Source of the DNA: an uncultured Lachnospiraceae bacterium
GTDB taxonomy: Bacteria; Bacillota; Clostridia; Lachnospirales; Lachnospiraceae
Direction of reading: 5' to 3'
Length of the DNA: 64,000 bases
Assembly (NCBI GenBank): GCA_910579805.1
Contig: CAJTWM010000009.1
Location: 1-64,000 of the forward strand
Shown here: one piece after another, positions 43,401 to 51,650 of the stretch
Layout: every line of letters starts with the position of its first letter
Numbering within the stretch: the first letter of the stretch is position 1
The notes under the pieces: model-generated
Database searches by the model: none
The model's input: only the letters and a program-made list of their open reading frames with translations
What the model was told of the DNA's origin: nothing
Translations under genes and position numbers: made by a program

Positions 43401-44722
43401 TGTACGCTGTCTACCGTCTGGTTTTTGATCTTGATGCATTTCATATCCTGACCGCCGATATCCAAAATACAGTCTACGTCAGGATTAAAGAAAGCAGCGG
43501 CATAATAATGGGCAACGGTTTCCACTTCGCCGTCGTCTAAAAGAAAAGCGGCCTTTTGCAGCGCTTCGCCGTAACCTGTAGAGCAGGAACGCACGATCTT
43601 TGCCCCTTCCGGTAAAATGGAGTAGATCTCTTTTAAAGAACGGATTGCCGTATTTAAAGGGCTGCCGTCATTATTACTGTAAAAAGAATAAAGCAAGGCG
43701 CCGTCTTCTCCGATCAACGCTATTTTGGTGGTAGTGCTGCCGGCATCAATACCGAGATAGCAGTTCCCTTTATAACTTGAAAGATCGCCGGTGGCCACAT
43801 GATGCTGAGAGTGGCGCGTTTGGAAGGCGTCAAACTCTTCTTGTGAGGCGAACAAAGGTTCCATACGTTCTACTTCGAATTCCATTTTTATGTCGGAGGA
43901 AAGTTTGCCGACCATTTCTTCCATTGTATAAAAAACATCGTCTTTGGCGTTCAGGGCGGAGCCGATCGCTGCAAACAAGTGGGAATTGTCCGTATCAATA
44001 ATGTGTTCTTCGTCTAATTTTAGCGTACGGATAAATGCCTGCTTCAATTCGGAGAGAAAATGGAGAGGCCCGCCGAGGAAAGCAACATGTCCCCGGATCG
44101 GTTTACCGCAGGCAAGTCCGCTGATCGTCTGATTAACGACCGCCTGAAAAATGGATGCGGACAGATCTTCTTTGGTAGCGCCCTCATTGATCAGGGGCTG
44201 AATATCCGTTTTTGCAAAAACGCCGCAGCGTGCCGCTATCGTGTAAAGCGAACGGTAATTTTTAGCATATTCGTTAAGACCCGAAGCGTCTGTCTGGATC
44301 AGGGAAGCCATTTGGTCGATAAAGGAGCCTGTACCGCCGGCACAGATCCCGTTCATACGCTGTTCCACATTTCCGCCTTCGAAATAAATAATCTTGGCGT
44401 CTTCACCGCCAAGTTCAATAGCCACGTCCGTCTGCGGAGCCAGTTCTTTTAAAGAAGAGGCGACGGCAATGACTTCCTGTACAAAAGGAACTTTTAAATG
44501 GTTGGCAAGGGTAAGGCCGCCAGAGCCTGTGATCATTGGGTGCAGCGTAATATTCCCAAGCTGGCCGAGGGCTTTTTGTAAAAGAGAGGAAAGCGTCTCC
44601 CTTATGTTTGCAAAATGTCTTTCGTAATCGCTGAATAAAATATTGCGACTTTCATTCAGGACTGCTATTTTAACGGTAGTTGAACCAATATCAATACCAA
44701 GTGTATAATGTTGTTGATTCAT
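40484..44722 (-). CDS. Giant acyl-CoA dehydratase activase-like protein (double BcrA/D domain plus DUF2229)
   Basis: This protein of about 1412 residues has two ASKHA ATPase activase domains in tandem: YTLGIDIGSTTVKIAVLN at the N-terminus, and NCYLGIDAGSTTTKIALIG near residue 315. Each has a following GAxxCGSF-type cluster site (CAGGTGSFIDQM; CSSGCGSFIETF) that binds a [4Fe-4S] shared by dimers in HgdC-type activators. DUF2229 and dehydratase-like parts follow (PSESECYPAKLAHGHVQWL; NNDACYPSLMVVGQ; QTGGGCRATNYVGF). Such proteins are widespread in Clostridia, and their target is unproven. The ATG at 44722 is preferred; an in-frame GTG at 44734 sits too close to AAAGG. Confidence 0.88.
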   Translation of the reverse strand: MNQQHYTLGIDIGSTTVKIAVLNESRNILFSDYERHFANIRETLSSLLQKALGQLGNITLHPMITGSGGLTLANHLKVPFVQEVIAVASSLKELAPQTDVAIELGGEDAKIIYFEGGNVEQRMNGICAGGTGSFIDQMASLIQTDASGLNEYAKNYRSLYTIAARCGVFAKTDIQPLINEGATKEDLSASIFQAVVNQTISGLACGKPIRGHVAFLGGPLHFLSELKQAFIRTLKLDEEHIIDTDNSHLFAAIGSALNAKDDVFYTMEEMVGKLSSDIKMEFEVERMEPLFASQEEFDAFQTRHSQHHVATGDLSSYKGNCYLGIDAGSTTTKIALIGEDGALLYSFYSNNDGSPLNTAIRSLKEIYSILPEGAKIVRSCSTGYGEALQKAAFLLDDGEVETVAHYYAAAFFNPDVDCILDIGGQDMKCIKIKNQTVDSVQLNEACSSGCGSFIETFAKSLNYSVEDFASAALFAAHPIDLGTRCTVFMNSKVKQAQKEGAEVSDISAGLAYSVIKNALFKVIKVSDASELGKNIVVQGGTFYNNAVLRSFEKIAGCEAIRPDIAGIMGAFGAALIARERFLAAPSYQTSMLSIDKINALQFETSMAKCKGCTNNCRLTINKFSGGRQYISGNRCERGLGKQKNENGFPNLFEYKMKRLFSYEPLPADEAKRGSVGIPRVLNMYENYPFWHTFFTELGYRVVLSPVSTRKIYELGIESIPSESECYPAKLAHGHVQWLINQKPDFIFYPALFYERNEFEEANNHYNCPIVTSYSENIKNNVEEIGRGEVVFRNPFMSFLSVDTISDALIREFQDLPASEIRSAVQKGWDEMSAARLDMQKKGEEALKWMEENHKRGIVLAGRPYHIDPEINHGIPELINSYDIAVLTEDSVSHLAAPERPLIVSDQWMYHSRLYAAASFVKTREDLDLIQLNSFGCGLDAVTTDQVNDILSNSDKIYTCLKIDEVNNLGAARIRVRSLLSALRVKEQKGTPRTIRSSAITKVQFTEEMRKDYTILCPQMSPIHFEILEPAFRACGYHFVVLPNDNKRAVDMGLKYVNNDACYPSLMVVGQIMDALLSGQYDLNRTAIIMTQTGGGCRATNYVGFIRRALEKAGMEQIPVISLNLAGIESNPGFHVNLDMLMRAAYGAVFGDIFMRCIYRMRPYEKESGSVEALHQKWLKKCQDFVSAKHMNFFTFQKMCRQIIKDFDEIPITEEKKPRVGIVGEILVKFAPAANNYLVELLESEGAEAVCPDLIDFMLYCFYNQIYKAEHLGTKKKAATLSKLGIWGIERLRGGAAKAFKKSKHFDPPTSIYKTVEYAKPIVSIGNQTGEGWFLTGEMVELIHAGVPNIVCCQPFACLPNHIVGKGVIKELRKQYPLSNIVAIDYDPGASEVNQLNRIKLMLSTAQKNLKKN

Positions 44723-44734
44723 GTATAAATTCAC

Positions 44735-45049
44735 ACCTTTTCTACTATAATAATGTGTTTATAAGTTTTAATAAGCCACTTGACATTATACGACACGATC
44801 CGGCAAATTGCAACGTAAGTATTTGGAAGCGGGAAAAGTTTTTGATCCGGTTTTCATGCGCTAAATCTTAAATTTTTATAATATTGAATGAATTAAAAAC
44901 GGGTTTATTTACTTTTTTTGGTATGGATGTTAGAATATATTCAATTGTTTGAAAGAGCATGACAAGAAATGTGGTATTTGGGCTGACGGAGGCCGCAAGG
45001 ACGGACCGCGCCTGATAGTAAAGTGAAAGAAAAGGAGTTTTCCTGAAGT
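44735..45049. other. Divergent intergenic region
   Basis: It holds the - strand promoter of the activase gene (44785-44813). For the rhomboid-like gene the AAAGGAG site (45031-45037 region) is clear, but no convincing + strand promoter is seen. No gene is evident. Confidence 0.5.
44785..44813 (-). promoter_or_regulatory. Sigma-A promoter of the activase gene
   Basis: Read on the - strand, TTGCAA (44813-44808), a 17-base spacer and a perfect TATAAT (44790-44785) lie about 60 bases upstream of the start codon. Confidence 0.65.
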
Positions 45050-45925
45050 ATGAGTAAATTCGAACGAAAATTTGGACGATATGCAATAAAAAATCTATCT
45101 TTGATGCTGATTATGTGTTATGCCTGCGGCTATCTGATCACAATCATATTTCCGGAGTTTTTGCAGTACCTTACTTTAGATCCTTATAAGATCCTGCATG
45201 GACAGATCTGGAGGCTGGTGACATGGATCATATATCCGCCCTCTAACAGCAATATCTTTTTTGTTTTGATTACGCTTTATTTTTATTATTCGCTGGGGAC
45301 TACCTTAGAGCGTACATGGGGGGACTATAGGTATAATCTTTATATTTTTTCAGGGATGCTGTTTACGATCCTTGGAAGCTTTGTGCTAATGGGATATAGT
45401 TACCTCTTTCTGAAGCAGGGATCCTATTTTGTTGTTTCTGATTATATCTTTACCACGGAGTCTTATTTTCAGGCTATAGCCAATTGTTTTAGCACTTATT
45501 ATGTCAATATGTCCATATTCCTTGCTTTTGCGGCTACGTTTCCCGACGTGCAGGTACTTTTGATGTTTATCGTTCCGGTAAAGGTAAAATGGATGGGGAT
45601 TGTCTATGCAGCGCTGCTCTTGTATGAATTTTTAACTTATCCGGTATACTATAAGATCGTCATAGCAGCTTCTTTACTGAATTTTATCGTATTTTATATT
45701 ACGTCGCGGAACCGGGTGCATCTTTCGCCGAAACAGATGAGACGCAGGCAGGAATTCAAACGTGAGACAAGAAGGAGCGCGGGGATCACAAAGCACAAAT
45801 GCGCCATCTGTGGAAGAACCGAAGAGGACAGTCCGGATCTGGAATTCCGTTTCTGCTCCAAATGTGAAGGGAATTACGAATACTGTCAGAACCACTTATT
45901 CACGCACGAGCATGTGAAAAGGTAG
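45050..45925 (+). CDS. Rhomboid-like membrane protein with C-terminal zinc ribbon, probably non-catalytic
   Basis: This 291-residue protein has about six membrane helices with a rhomboid/derlin-like pattern (LDPYKILHGQIWRLVTWIIYPP, the loop of rhomboid-like proteins, and TLERTWGDYRYNLYIFSG). The catalytic GxSG and His of active rhomboids are not visible, so it is likely a pseudoprotease. The cytosolic tail is basic and carries a CxxC...CxxC...CxxH ribbon (HKCAICGRTEEDS, FRFCSKCEGNYEYCQNH). AAAGGAG site. It starts a run of genes toward the M16 peptidase. Confidence 0.75.
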   Translation: MSKFERKFGRYAIKNLSLMLIMCYACGYLITIIFPEFLQYLTLDPYKILHGQIWRLVTWIIYPPSNSNIFFVLITLYFYYSLGTTLERTWGDYRYNLYIFSGMLFTILGSFVLMGYSYLFLKQGSYFVVSDYIFTTESYFQAIANCFSTYYVNMSIFLAFAATFPDVQVLLMFIVPVKVKWMGIVYAALLLYEFLTYPVYYKIVIAASLLNFIVFYITSRNRVHLSPKQMRRRQEFKRETRRSAGITKHKCAICGRTEEDSPDLEFRFCSKCEGNYEYCQNHLFTHEHVKR

Positions 45926-45961
45926 GCAGAAATCATAAATATATATGAGGAAATAGAAAAT

Positions 45962-46693
45962 ATGGATAAAGAGATAGTATTTGCCAAAACGCTGCAGGAG
46001 GTTTTGCAGAAAGCGAAAGAGAATGGGAATTGTATCGGCAAAGAAGAAGTGGAGACGGCGTTTTCTTCACAGGCATTGACTGAGGGGCAGATGGAACTTA
46101 TTTTCGATTATCTGCATAAGCATAAGATCGGCATCGGAGAGCCGGTAGATCCCGACGACTATCTGAAAGAGGAAGACAGGGATTATCTGGCCGATTATCT
46201 GAAAGAGCTGGAGGGGATCGCTCCCGCTTCGGAGGGGGAGAAAGAAGCCGTTACGATCTCGGCGATGGCAGGAGACAGGGATGCCCAAAAAAGACTGATA
46301 GAAATCTATATTCCTAAAGTAGTGGAAGTCGCGAAGCTGTACGCCGGACAGGGAGTTTTTGTTGAAGATCTGATCGGGGAAGGAAATCTGGCGGTGACGA
46401 TCGGTGTGACACAGCTCGGCTGCTTGGAACATCAAAGCGAAGCGGAGGGAATGCTGGCCAAGCTTATGATGGATGCCATGGAAGAACATATTGCGGAGAC
46501 TGCGGAAACGGATGAGTTGGATAAAAAGATCGTAGAAAAAGTAAACGGGATATCGGAAAAGGCAAAAGAACTTGCGCAAGACTTGAAACGTAAGGTGACG
46601 CCGAAGGAACTTTCGGAGGAGACAGGAATTGCGCTGGAGGACATTGTAGAAGCAGTCCGTATCAGCGGCCATAATATCGAGTTTATCGAGTAG
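45962..46693 (+). CDS. Sigma-70-like protein lacking region 4
   Basis: This 243-residue protein has an N-terminal region 1.1-like segment (LTEGQMELIFDYLHKHKIGIG, as in RpoD) and a shortened region 2 (AQKRLIEIYIPKVVEVAKLY, FVEDLIGEGNLAV). A region-3-like helix-turn-helix follows (VTPKELSEETGIALEDIVEAV), and then the chain ends with no region 4. A protein that can touch core polymerase but cannot read a -35 box could be an anti-sigma-like modulator. Sigma-like proteins of this size beside the rhomboid gene are, from memory, common in Lachnospiraceae. Confidence 0.7.
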   Translation: MDKEIVFAKTLQEVLQKAKENGNCIGKEEVETAFSSQALTEGQMELIFDYLHKHKIGIGEPVDPDDYLKEEDRDYLADYLKELEGIAPASEGEKEAVTISAMAGDRDAQKRLIEIYIPKVVEVAKLYAGQGVFVEDLIGEGNLAVTIGVTQLGCLEHQSEAEGMLAKLMMDAMEEHIAETAETDELDKKIVEKVNGISEKAKELAQDLKRKVTPKELSEETGIALEDIVEAVRISGHNIEFIE

Positions 46694-46816
46694 CCAGAGA
46701 TTGTCTGCATCATGTATGGAGAAGGTTCCGTAGGCTGCATATGTGGAAACAAGGGAAAAAGACAGGGGATTCATAGCTTTTGGGCGTTGGACGAAACGAA
46801 AGGAACGGAGATATCG

Positions 46817-47257
46817 ATGAGCAGATTAACGGAAAAGACGGTTGCGTATCAGGATTATAAATATGTGATGCAGGACACGGGGAATATTTATCTTGGGGCA
46901 AAATTTACTTACGAAGAGATTATGGACAGGGAAGACGTCAGTTTTAAAATGAAAGCGGTCATGGAGCATTATGTCCTTAAGGATATCGCCGTAGGTACCT
47001 CGCTGGAAAGCCATTTTTTTTATATGAAGCCGAAGGAGTTTGCGGCAAGGACTTATGAACAGCTTAAAGTGAAAGTAAAGGTAAGCGAATTAAAAACAGG
47101 AAAAAGGGCGGAAGAAAAGAGAAAAGCAACTTATACGGACAAAGTTTATAAGATTTGCGATTTTTTGGAACTGTCCGAAGAGGAAAAAAGGCAAAAGGGG
47201 ATGATGATACAGGAAATCAGCATTTCCAAGTTAGCGCTGATGACCTTTTCAGTATAG
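46817..47257 (+). CDS. Hypothetical protein
   Basis: This 146-residue cytosolic protein has conserved-looking YKYVMQDTGNIYLGAKFTYEEI and an acidic, helical C-terminus. The ATG at 46817 follows GGAG by seven bases; the frame is open further upstream but lacks a ribosome site and has unlikely composition. It follows the sigma-like gene by 123 bases in the same orientation. Family not recognised. Confidence 0.65.
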   Translation: MSRLTEKTVAYQDYKYVMQDTGNIYLGAKFTYEEIMDREDVSFKMKAVMEHYVLKDIAVGTSLESHFFYMKPKEFAARTYEQLKVKVKVSELKTGKRAEEKRKATYTDKVYKICDFLELSEEEKRQKGMMIQEISISKLALMTFSV

Positions 47258-47338
47258 AAAAATGGTGAATGGAAGGCTTCGCTTTTTTCGGCAGGATAGA
47301 AAATCCATACAAAGAAAATAATGAAGATAGGAGTATAA

Positions 47339-50266
47339 ATGAAGATGAAAGTGGAAGAATTAACAAGTTATGAGATCATCGAAAGAAGGAGGATTGAGGA
47401 TCTGAATTCGGAAAGCGTTCTTTTGCGGCATAAAAAAACAGGGGCAAGAGTGGCGCTGCTTTCCAATGACGATGAAAATAAAGTATTTTATATCGGGTTT
47501 CGCACGCCGCCGGAGGACAGTACGGGTGTGGCGCACATTCTGGAACATTCCGTACTCTGCGGATCAGAGCGGTTTCCATTAAAAGATCCTTTCGTGGAGC
47601 TTGTGAAAGGATCTTTAAATACGTTCTTGAACGCCATGACTTATCCGGACAAGACGGTATATCCACTGGCGAGCTGTAATGATACGGACTTTCAAAATCT
47701 TTGCCATGTTTATCTGGATGCGGTATTCCATCCCAATATCTATCAGGAAAAGAAAATCTTCATGCAGGAAGGCTGGCATTATGAAATGGAAACGGAGGAG
47801 GACGAGCTGACCATTAACGGGGTGGTTTATAATGAAATGAAGGGCGCGTTTTCTTCGCCGGATGATGTGCTGTACCGTCAGATCATGAATTCTCTTTATC
47901 CCGATAATACTTACAGTACGGAGTCGGGCGGAGATCCGAAAAACATTCCGGATCTTACTTATGAACAGTTTTTGGAATTTCACAGCCGTTATTATCATCC
48001 CAGCAACAGTTATATTTATCTTTACGGCAATATGGACATGGCGGAAAAATTGGATTTTATAGACAGAGAGTACCTGTCAAAATATGACCGGCTTGAAATC
48101 GATTCCACGGTCAGGATGCAGGAGCGTTTTACAACGAGAAACGACCTTGAGATCTCTTATCCGATCACGGAGGAGGAATCCGAAAAAGACAATACTTATC
48201 TGGCCTATAATATCATGCTGGGAGACAGTCTTGACAGGGAGCTTTCTATTGCTTTTAACGTATTGGATTACGCAGTCTGTTCCGCGCCGGGCGCGCCGCT
48301 AAAGCAGGCGTTGATTGATAAGGGGATCGGAAAAGACGTGTACAGTATGTATGAGGATGGGATCAGACAGCCTTATTTTTCCATTATTGCGAAGAATGCC
48401 AATCAGGAACAGAAGGAAGAATTTGTGCGTACCGTGGAAGAGGTCCTTGAAAAGATCGTAAAAGAGGGGCTGGATAAAAAAGCGGTTCGCGCGGGGCTGA
48501 ACTTTTATGAATTTAAGTATAGGGAGGCGGATTACGGCTCCCACCCTAAAGGACTGATGTACGGCCTGCGGATGCTCGACAGCTGGCTTTATGACGATAC
48601 CCTGCCGTTTGTCCATATTGAAGCCAACGCCGCTTATCAGGCGTTGAAGGAGAAAGTGGATACGGACTATTTTGAAGAACTGATCAGAAAAAGTTTTATG
48701 GAAAATCCCCATAAGGCGCTGCTTGTCTTAAAACCGGAAAAAGGGCTTGGCGCAAAAGAAGACGCGGCCTTGGCAAAGAAACTGGCGGATTATAAAGCTT
48801 CTCTGACAAAAGAGGAAATACAAAAGATTGTAGAAGATACCCATGCGCTGAAAGCTTATCAGGAAGAAGAGGAAAGCGAAGAAAATTTGGCGAAACTGCC
48901 GTTGCTTCAAAGGGGAGACCTAAAGAAGGAGGCGGAAAAACCTGTCAATGAAGTGAGAAGTGCGGAAGATACGACTATATTGTTCCACGATATTTTTACA
49001 AACGGAATCGGTTATCTGCGTCTGATCTTTGACCTTGGAAAGGTACCGGCGGATCTCTTTCCTTATGTGGGGATCTTTAAGTCGGTACTCGGACTGATGG
49101 ATACGGAACATTACGGTTACGGCGATCTTTATAACGAAATGAATATCAGGACGGGCGGCATGGCGGTCGTGAGTAATATTTATACGGACAATCAGAATAT
49201 CGACCGGTATAAAATGACGTTAGAGATCAAGGCTAAAGTTTTGTACGAAAATTTGGAATATGCTTTTTTATTGGCGCAGGAAATGATTCTGGGAACGAAA
49301 TTCAGAGATGAGAAGAGACTGTCGGAGCTTTTATCCGAATTGGATTCCAAGAATCAGGCGGCGGTTTTAGGCGCAGGGCATTCCTATGCATCCGGCAGGG
49401 CGATGTCTTATCAGTCTCCGCAGGCGGCGGTATCTGAGACGCTCAATGGAATAGAATTTAACCGTTTGGTGGAGAAGCTGACTCTTTCTTTCGGGGAGGA
49501 AAAGGAAACATTGTTCTGTAAACTGGAACAGCTTGCCGAATGTATTTTCCGTCCTGAGAATCTGATGGTGGATTATACGGCGGGAGAAGACGGATACGGG
49601 CCTCTCCCGGGGCTTGTAAAAGCGCTGAAAGAAAAGTTATTTACCTGTCCTGCAAAGACAGGTGCGTTCGTGCCGGAGCTTTCCGTAAAAAACGAAGGAT
49701 TTACTTCTTCTTCACAGGTGCAGTATGTATGCCGCGCAGGCAACTACAGAAGGAAGGGCCTGCAGCCTACGGGCGCGCTGCGGGTATTGAAGGTCATGAT
49801 GGGATATGAATATTTATGGCTCAATATCAGGGTAAAGGGCGGAGCTTACGGCTGTATGACGGGATTTGGCAGGACGGGGGACAGTTATTTTGTTTCTTAC
49901 AGAGACCCTAATCTGGAAAATACGATAGAGGTCTTCGAACAGGCGGCGGAATATATTGAAAATTTCAAGGCGGACGAACGTACCATGACCCAGTTTGTCA
50001 TAGGGGCCGTCAGCGATATGGATGTGCCGATGACGCCGGCCACAAAAGGAACGTTCTCTTTAGGCGCTTATCTGACAGGTCTGAGCTATGAGGATATGCA
50101 GAAGGAAAGGGACGAGCTTCTTTCAGCGCAGCCGGAAGACATCCGTGCCCTTGCCGCATATATCCGCGCTTTTATGGAAGACGACTGTCTGTGCGTGATT
50201 GGAAACGAAGAGAAGATCAAAGAGAGCAGGGAATTATTTGAGCATATTGAACCGCTGTTTCATTGA
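47339..50266 (+). CDS. M16C family zinc metallopeptidase (presequence-protease-like)
   Basis: This 975-residue insulinase-family peptidase carries the inverted zinc motif HILEH (His66, Glu69, His70) with the distal Glu in the ELVKGSLNTFLNAMTYPDKTVYP segment. The M16C-associated second half follows (about 500-975, with RVKGGAYGC and FVSYRDP). M16C peptidases degrade unstructured peptides in a closed chamber and are mostly cytosolic. There is no signal peptide. GGAG six bases before the ATG. The gene ends 29 bases before era, in the same direction. Confidence 0.92.
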   Translation: MKMKVEELTSYEIIERRRIEDLNSESVLLRHKKTGARVALLSNDDENKVFYIGFRTPPEDSTGVAHILEHSVLCGSERFPLKDPFVELVKGSLNTFLNAMTYPDKTVYPLASCNDTDFQNLCHVYLDAVFHPNIYQEKKIFMQEGWHYEMETEEDELTINGVVYNEMKGAFSSPDDVLYRQIMNSLYPDNTYSTESGGDPKNIPDLTYEQFLEFHSRYYHPSNSYIYLYGNMDMAEKLDFIDREYLSKYDRLEIDSTVRMQERFTTRNDLEISYPITEEESEKDNTYLAYNIMLGDSLDRELSIAFNVLDYAVCSAPGAPLKQALIDKGIGKDVYSMYEDGIRQPYFSIIAKNANQEQKEEFVRTVEEVLEKIVKEGLDKKAVRAGLNFYEFKYREADYGSHPKGLMYGLRMLDSWLYDDTLPFVHIEANAAYQALKEKVDTDYFEELIRKSFMENPHKALLVLKPEKGLGAKEDAALAKKLADYKASLTKEEIQKIVEDTHALKAYQEEEESEENLAKLPLLQRGDLKKEAEKPVNEVRSAEDTTILFHDIFTNGIGYLRLIFDLGKVPADLFPYVGIFKSVLGLMDTEHYGYGDLYNEMNIRTGGMAVVSNIYTDNQNIDRYKMTLEIKAKVLYENLEYAFLLAQEMILGTKFRDEKRLSELLSELDSKNQAAVLGAGHSYASGRAMSYQSPQAAVSETLNGIEFNRLVEKLTLSFGEEKETLFCKLEQLAECIFRPENLMVDYTAGEDGYGPLPGLVKALKEKLFTCPAKTGAFVPELSVKNEGFTSSSQVQYVCRAGNYRRKGLQPTGALRVLKVMMGYEYLWLNIRVKGGAYGCMTGFGRTGDSYFVSYRDPNLENTIEVFEQAAEYIENFKADERTMTQFVIGAVSDMDVPMTPATKGTFSLGAYLTGLSYEDMQKERDELLSAQPEDIRALAAYIRAFMEDDCLCVIGNEEKIKESRELFEHIEPLFH

Positions 50267-50294
50267 CGGCGGATACAGGCGGAAGGGGGATATT

Positions 50295-51203
50295 TTGAAC
50301 GAAAATTTTAAATCGGGTTTTGTCACATTGATCGGAAGACCGAATGTGGGAAAATCCACGTTGATGAATTGTCTGATCGGGCAGAAGATAGCGATTACTT
50401 CTAAAAAGCCGCAGACAACAAGAAACCGGATACAGACCGTTTATACGTCGGAGGAAGGACAGATCGTTTTTGTAGATACGCCGGGTATCCACAAGGCAAA
50501 GAATAAACTGGGCGATTATATGGTAAATATTGCGGAAAGAAGTTTAAAGGAAGTGGATGTGGTCCTGTGGCTGGTGGAGCCGACGACTTTTATCGGCGCG
50601 GGTGAGCGGCATATCATTGAGGAGTTAAAAAAAGTAAAAACGCCGGTTATTCTCGTGATCAATAAAACGGATACGGTAAAAAGGGAGGAAGTTCTTCTTT
50701 TTATCGATACTTACCGTAAAGAAATGGAGTTTGCTGAAATCGTACCCGTGTCGGCTTTGAAAGCGGATAATACGGATACGCTGATTGCCTGTATCATGAA
50801 ATATCTGCCTTACGGCCCGGCGTTTTACGACGAGGATACTGTTACGGATCAGCCCCAAAGGCAGATCGTGGCGGAGCTGATCAGGGAAAAAGCGCTCAGA
50901 TGTCTGGAAGAGGAAATTCCCCATGGAATCGCGGTCAGCATAGAAAGTATGAAATTTCGGAAAAAAATATGCGACATTGATGCAACGATCGTCTGTGAGA
51001 AGGAGTCCCATAAAGGGATCATCATTGGAAAACAGGGTGGTATGTTAAAAAAGATCGGCAGTCTGGCACGCCGGGAAATAGAAGATATGCTGGAAATCAA
51101 GGTAAACCTGCAGCTTTGGGTGAAGGTTAAGAAAGATTGGCGCGACAGTGATTTTTTGCTAAAAAATTTTGGTTACGACAAGAAAGAAATGGATATGTTT
51201 TAA
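50295..51203 (+). CDS. era: GTPase Era, ribosome small-subunit assembly factor
   Basis: This 302-residue GTPase binds the 3' end of 16S rRNA during 30S maturation. It has G1 GRPNVGKST, switch/G2 KPQTTRNRIQTVYT, G3 DTPGIH, G4 NKTD and G5 SALKADN. The C-terminal KH domain includes HKGIIIGKQGGMLKKIG. The start is a TTG at 50295, five bases behind GGGGGA; an in-frame upstream start would overlap the M16 gene. Followed by yqzL and recO, as in Bacillus. Confidence 0.97.
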   Translation: MNENFKSGFVTLIGRPNVGKSTLMNCLIGQKIAITSKKPQTTRNRIQTVYTSEEGQIVFVDTPGIHKAKNKLGDYMVNIAERSLKEVDVVLWLVEPTTFIGAGERHIIEELKKVKTPVILVINKTDTVKREEVLLFIDTYRKEMEFAEIVPVSALKADNTDTLIACIMKYLPYGPAFYDEDTVTDQPQRQIVAELIREKALRCLEEEIPHGIAVSIESMKFRKKICDIDATIVCEKESHKGIIIGKQGGMLKKIGSLARREIEDMLEIKVNLQLWVKVKKDWRDSDFLLKNFGYDKKEMDMF

Positions 51204-51277
51204 AGTCGAAAACCGGAATAGAAATAAGAAAAAAGCAAACCCTAATAGGGCAAGGATATCTATTGGGGAGGTATAAT

Positions 51278-51466
51278 GTGAAATTAAAATTTCACGATCC
51301 TGATTTGTATGCCTGCTGAAGCAGGCAGATGGGAGTTAGCGTGAAATTAAAATTTCACGATCCTGATTTATATACCTGCTGAAGCAGGCGGATGGGAGCT
51401 AGCGTGAAATTAAAAATTTCACGATCCTGATTTGTACGCCCGCTGAAGCGGGAAGATGGGAGTTAG
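51278..51466 (+). repeat. Three tandem 62-63-nt double-hairpin repeats before yqzL
   Basis: Copies lie at 51278-51339, 51341-51402 and 51404-51466. Each begins GTGAAATTAAAATTTCAC (perfect inverted repeat), then GATCCTGATTT and a GCCTGCT-GA-AGCAGGC hairpin, and ends GATGGGAGTTAG. The last copy ends one base before the yqzL ATG and provides its GGGAG site. The first two copies encode VKLKFHDPDLYAC or -YTC, with a GTG start and TGA stop. Confidence 0.92.
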
Positions 51467-51467
51467 G

Positions 51468-51650
51468 ATGAAAGCATTAAATTACTGGCAGCATTTTACG
51501 GAAACGGGCAATCCGAAAGATTATCTTTCTTTTAAAGAAAAAGAGAGAGACGTGCAGGAAAAAACAACCGAAAGAGCGGAAGAATATGCAGGAAACGGTA
51601 AATCTAACGGGAATTGTGATAAAGACGGTGCCTATCGGGGATTTCGATAG
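51468..51650 (+). CDS. yqzL: YqzL-like small protein
   Basis: This 60-residue protein starts MKALNYWQHFTETGNPKDYL, matching the short YqzL family (WxxFxxTGxxxxYLxFKE). YqzL lies between era and recO in Bacillus, as here. The ATG at 51468 follows the GGGAG contributed by the repeat; an in-frame ATG at 51456 lies inside the repeat. The 3' part overlaps the recO start by 65 bases, which indicates coupled translation. Function unknown. Confidence 0.8.
   Translation: MKALNYWQHFTETGNPKDYLSFKEKERDVQEKTTERAEEYAGNGKSNGNCDKDGAYRGFR

Noticed and set aside
46067..46774. Open frame of 235 codons on the - strand
   Set aside because: It lies opposite the sigma-like gene, has no ribosome site, and its His/Phe/Leu-rich composition is typical of an antisense shadow.
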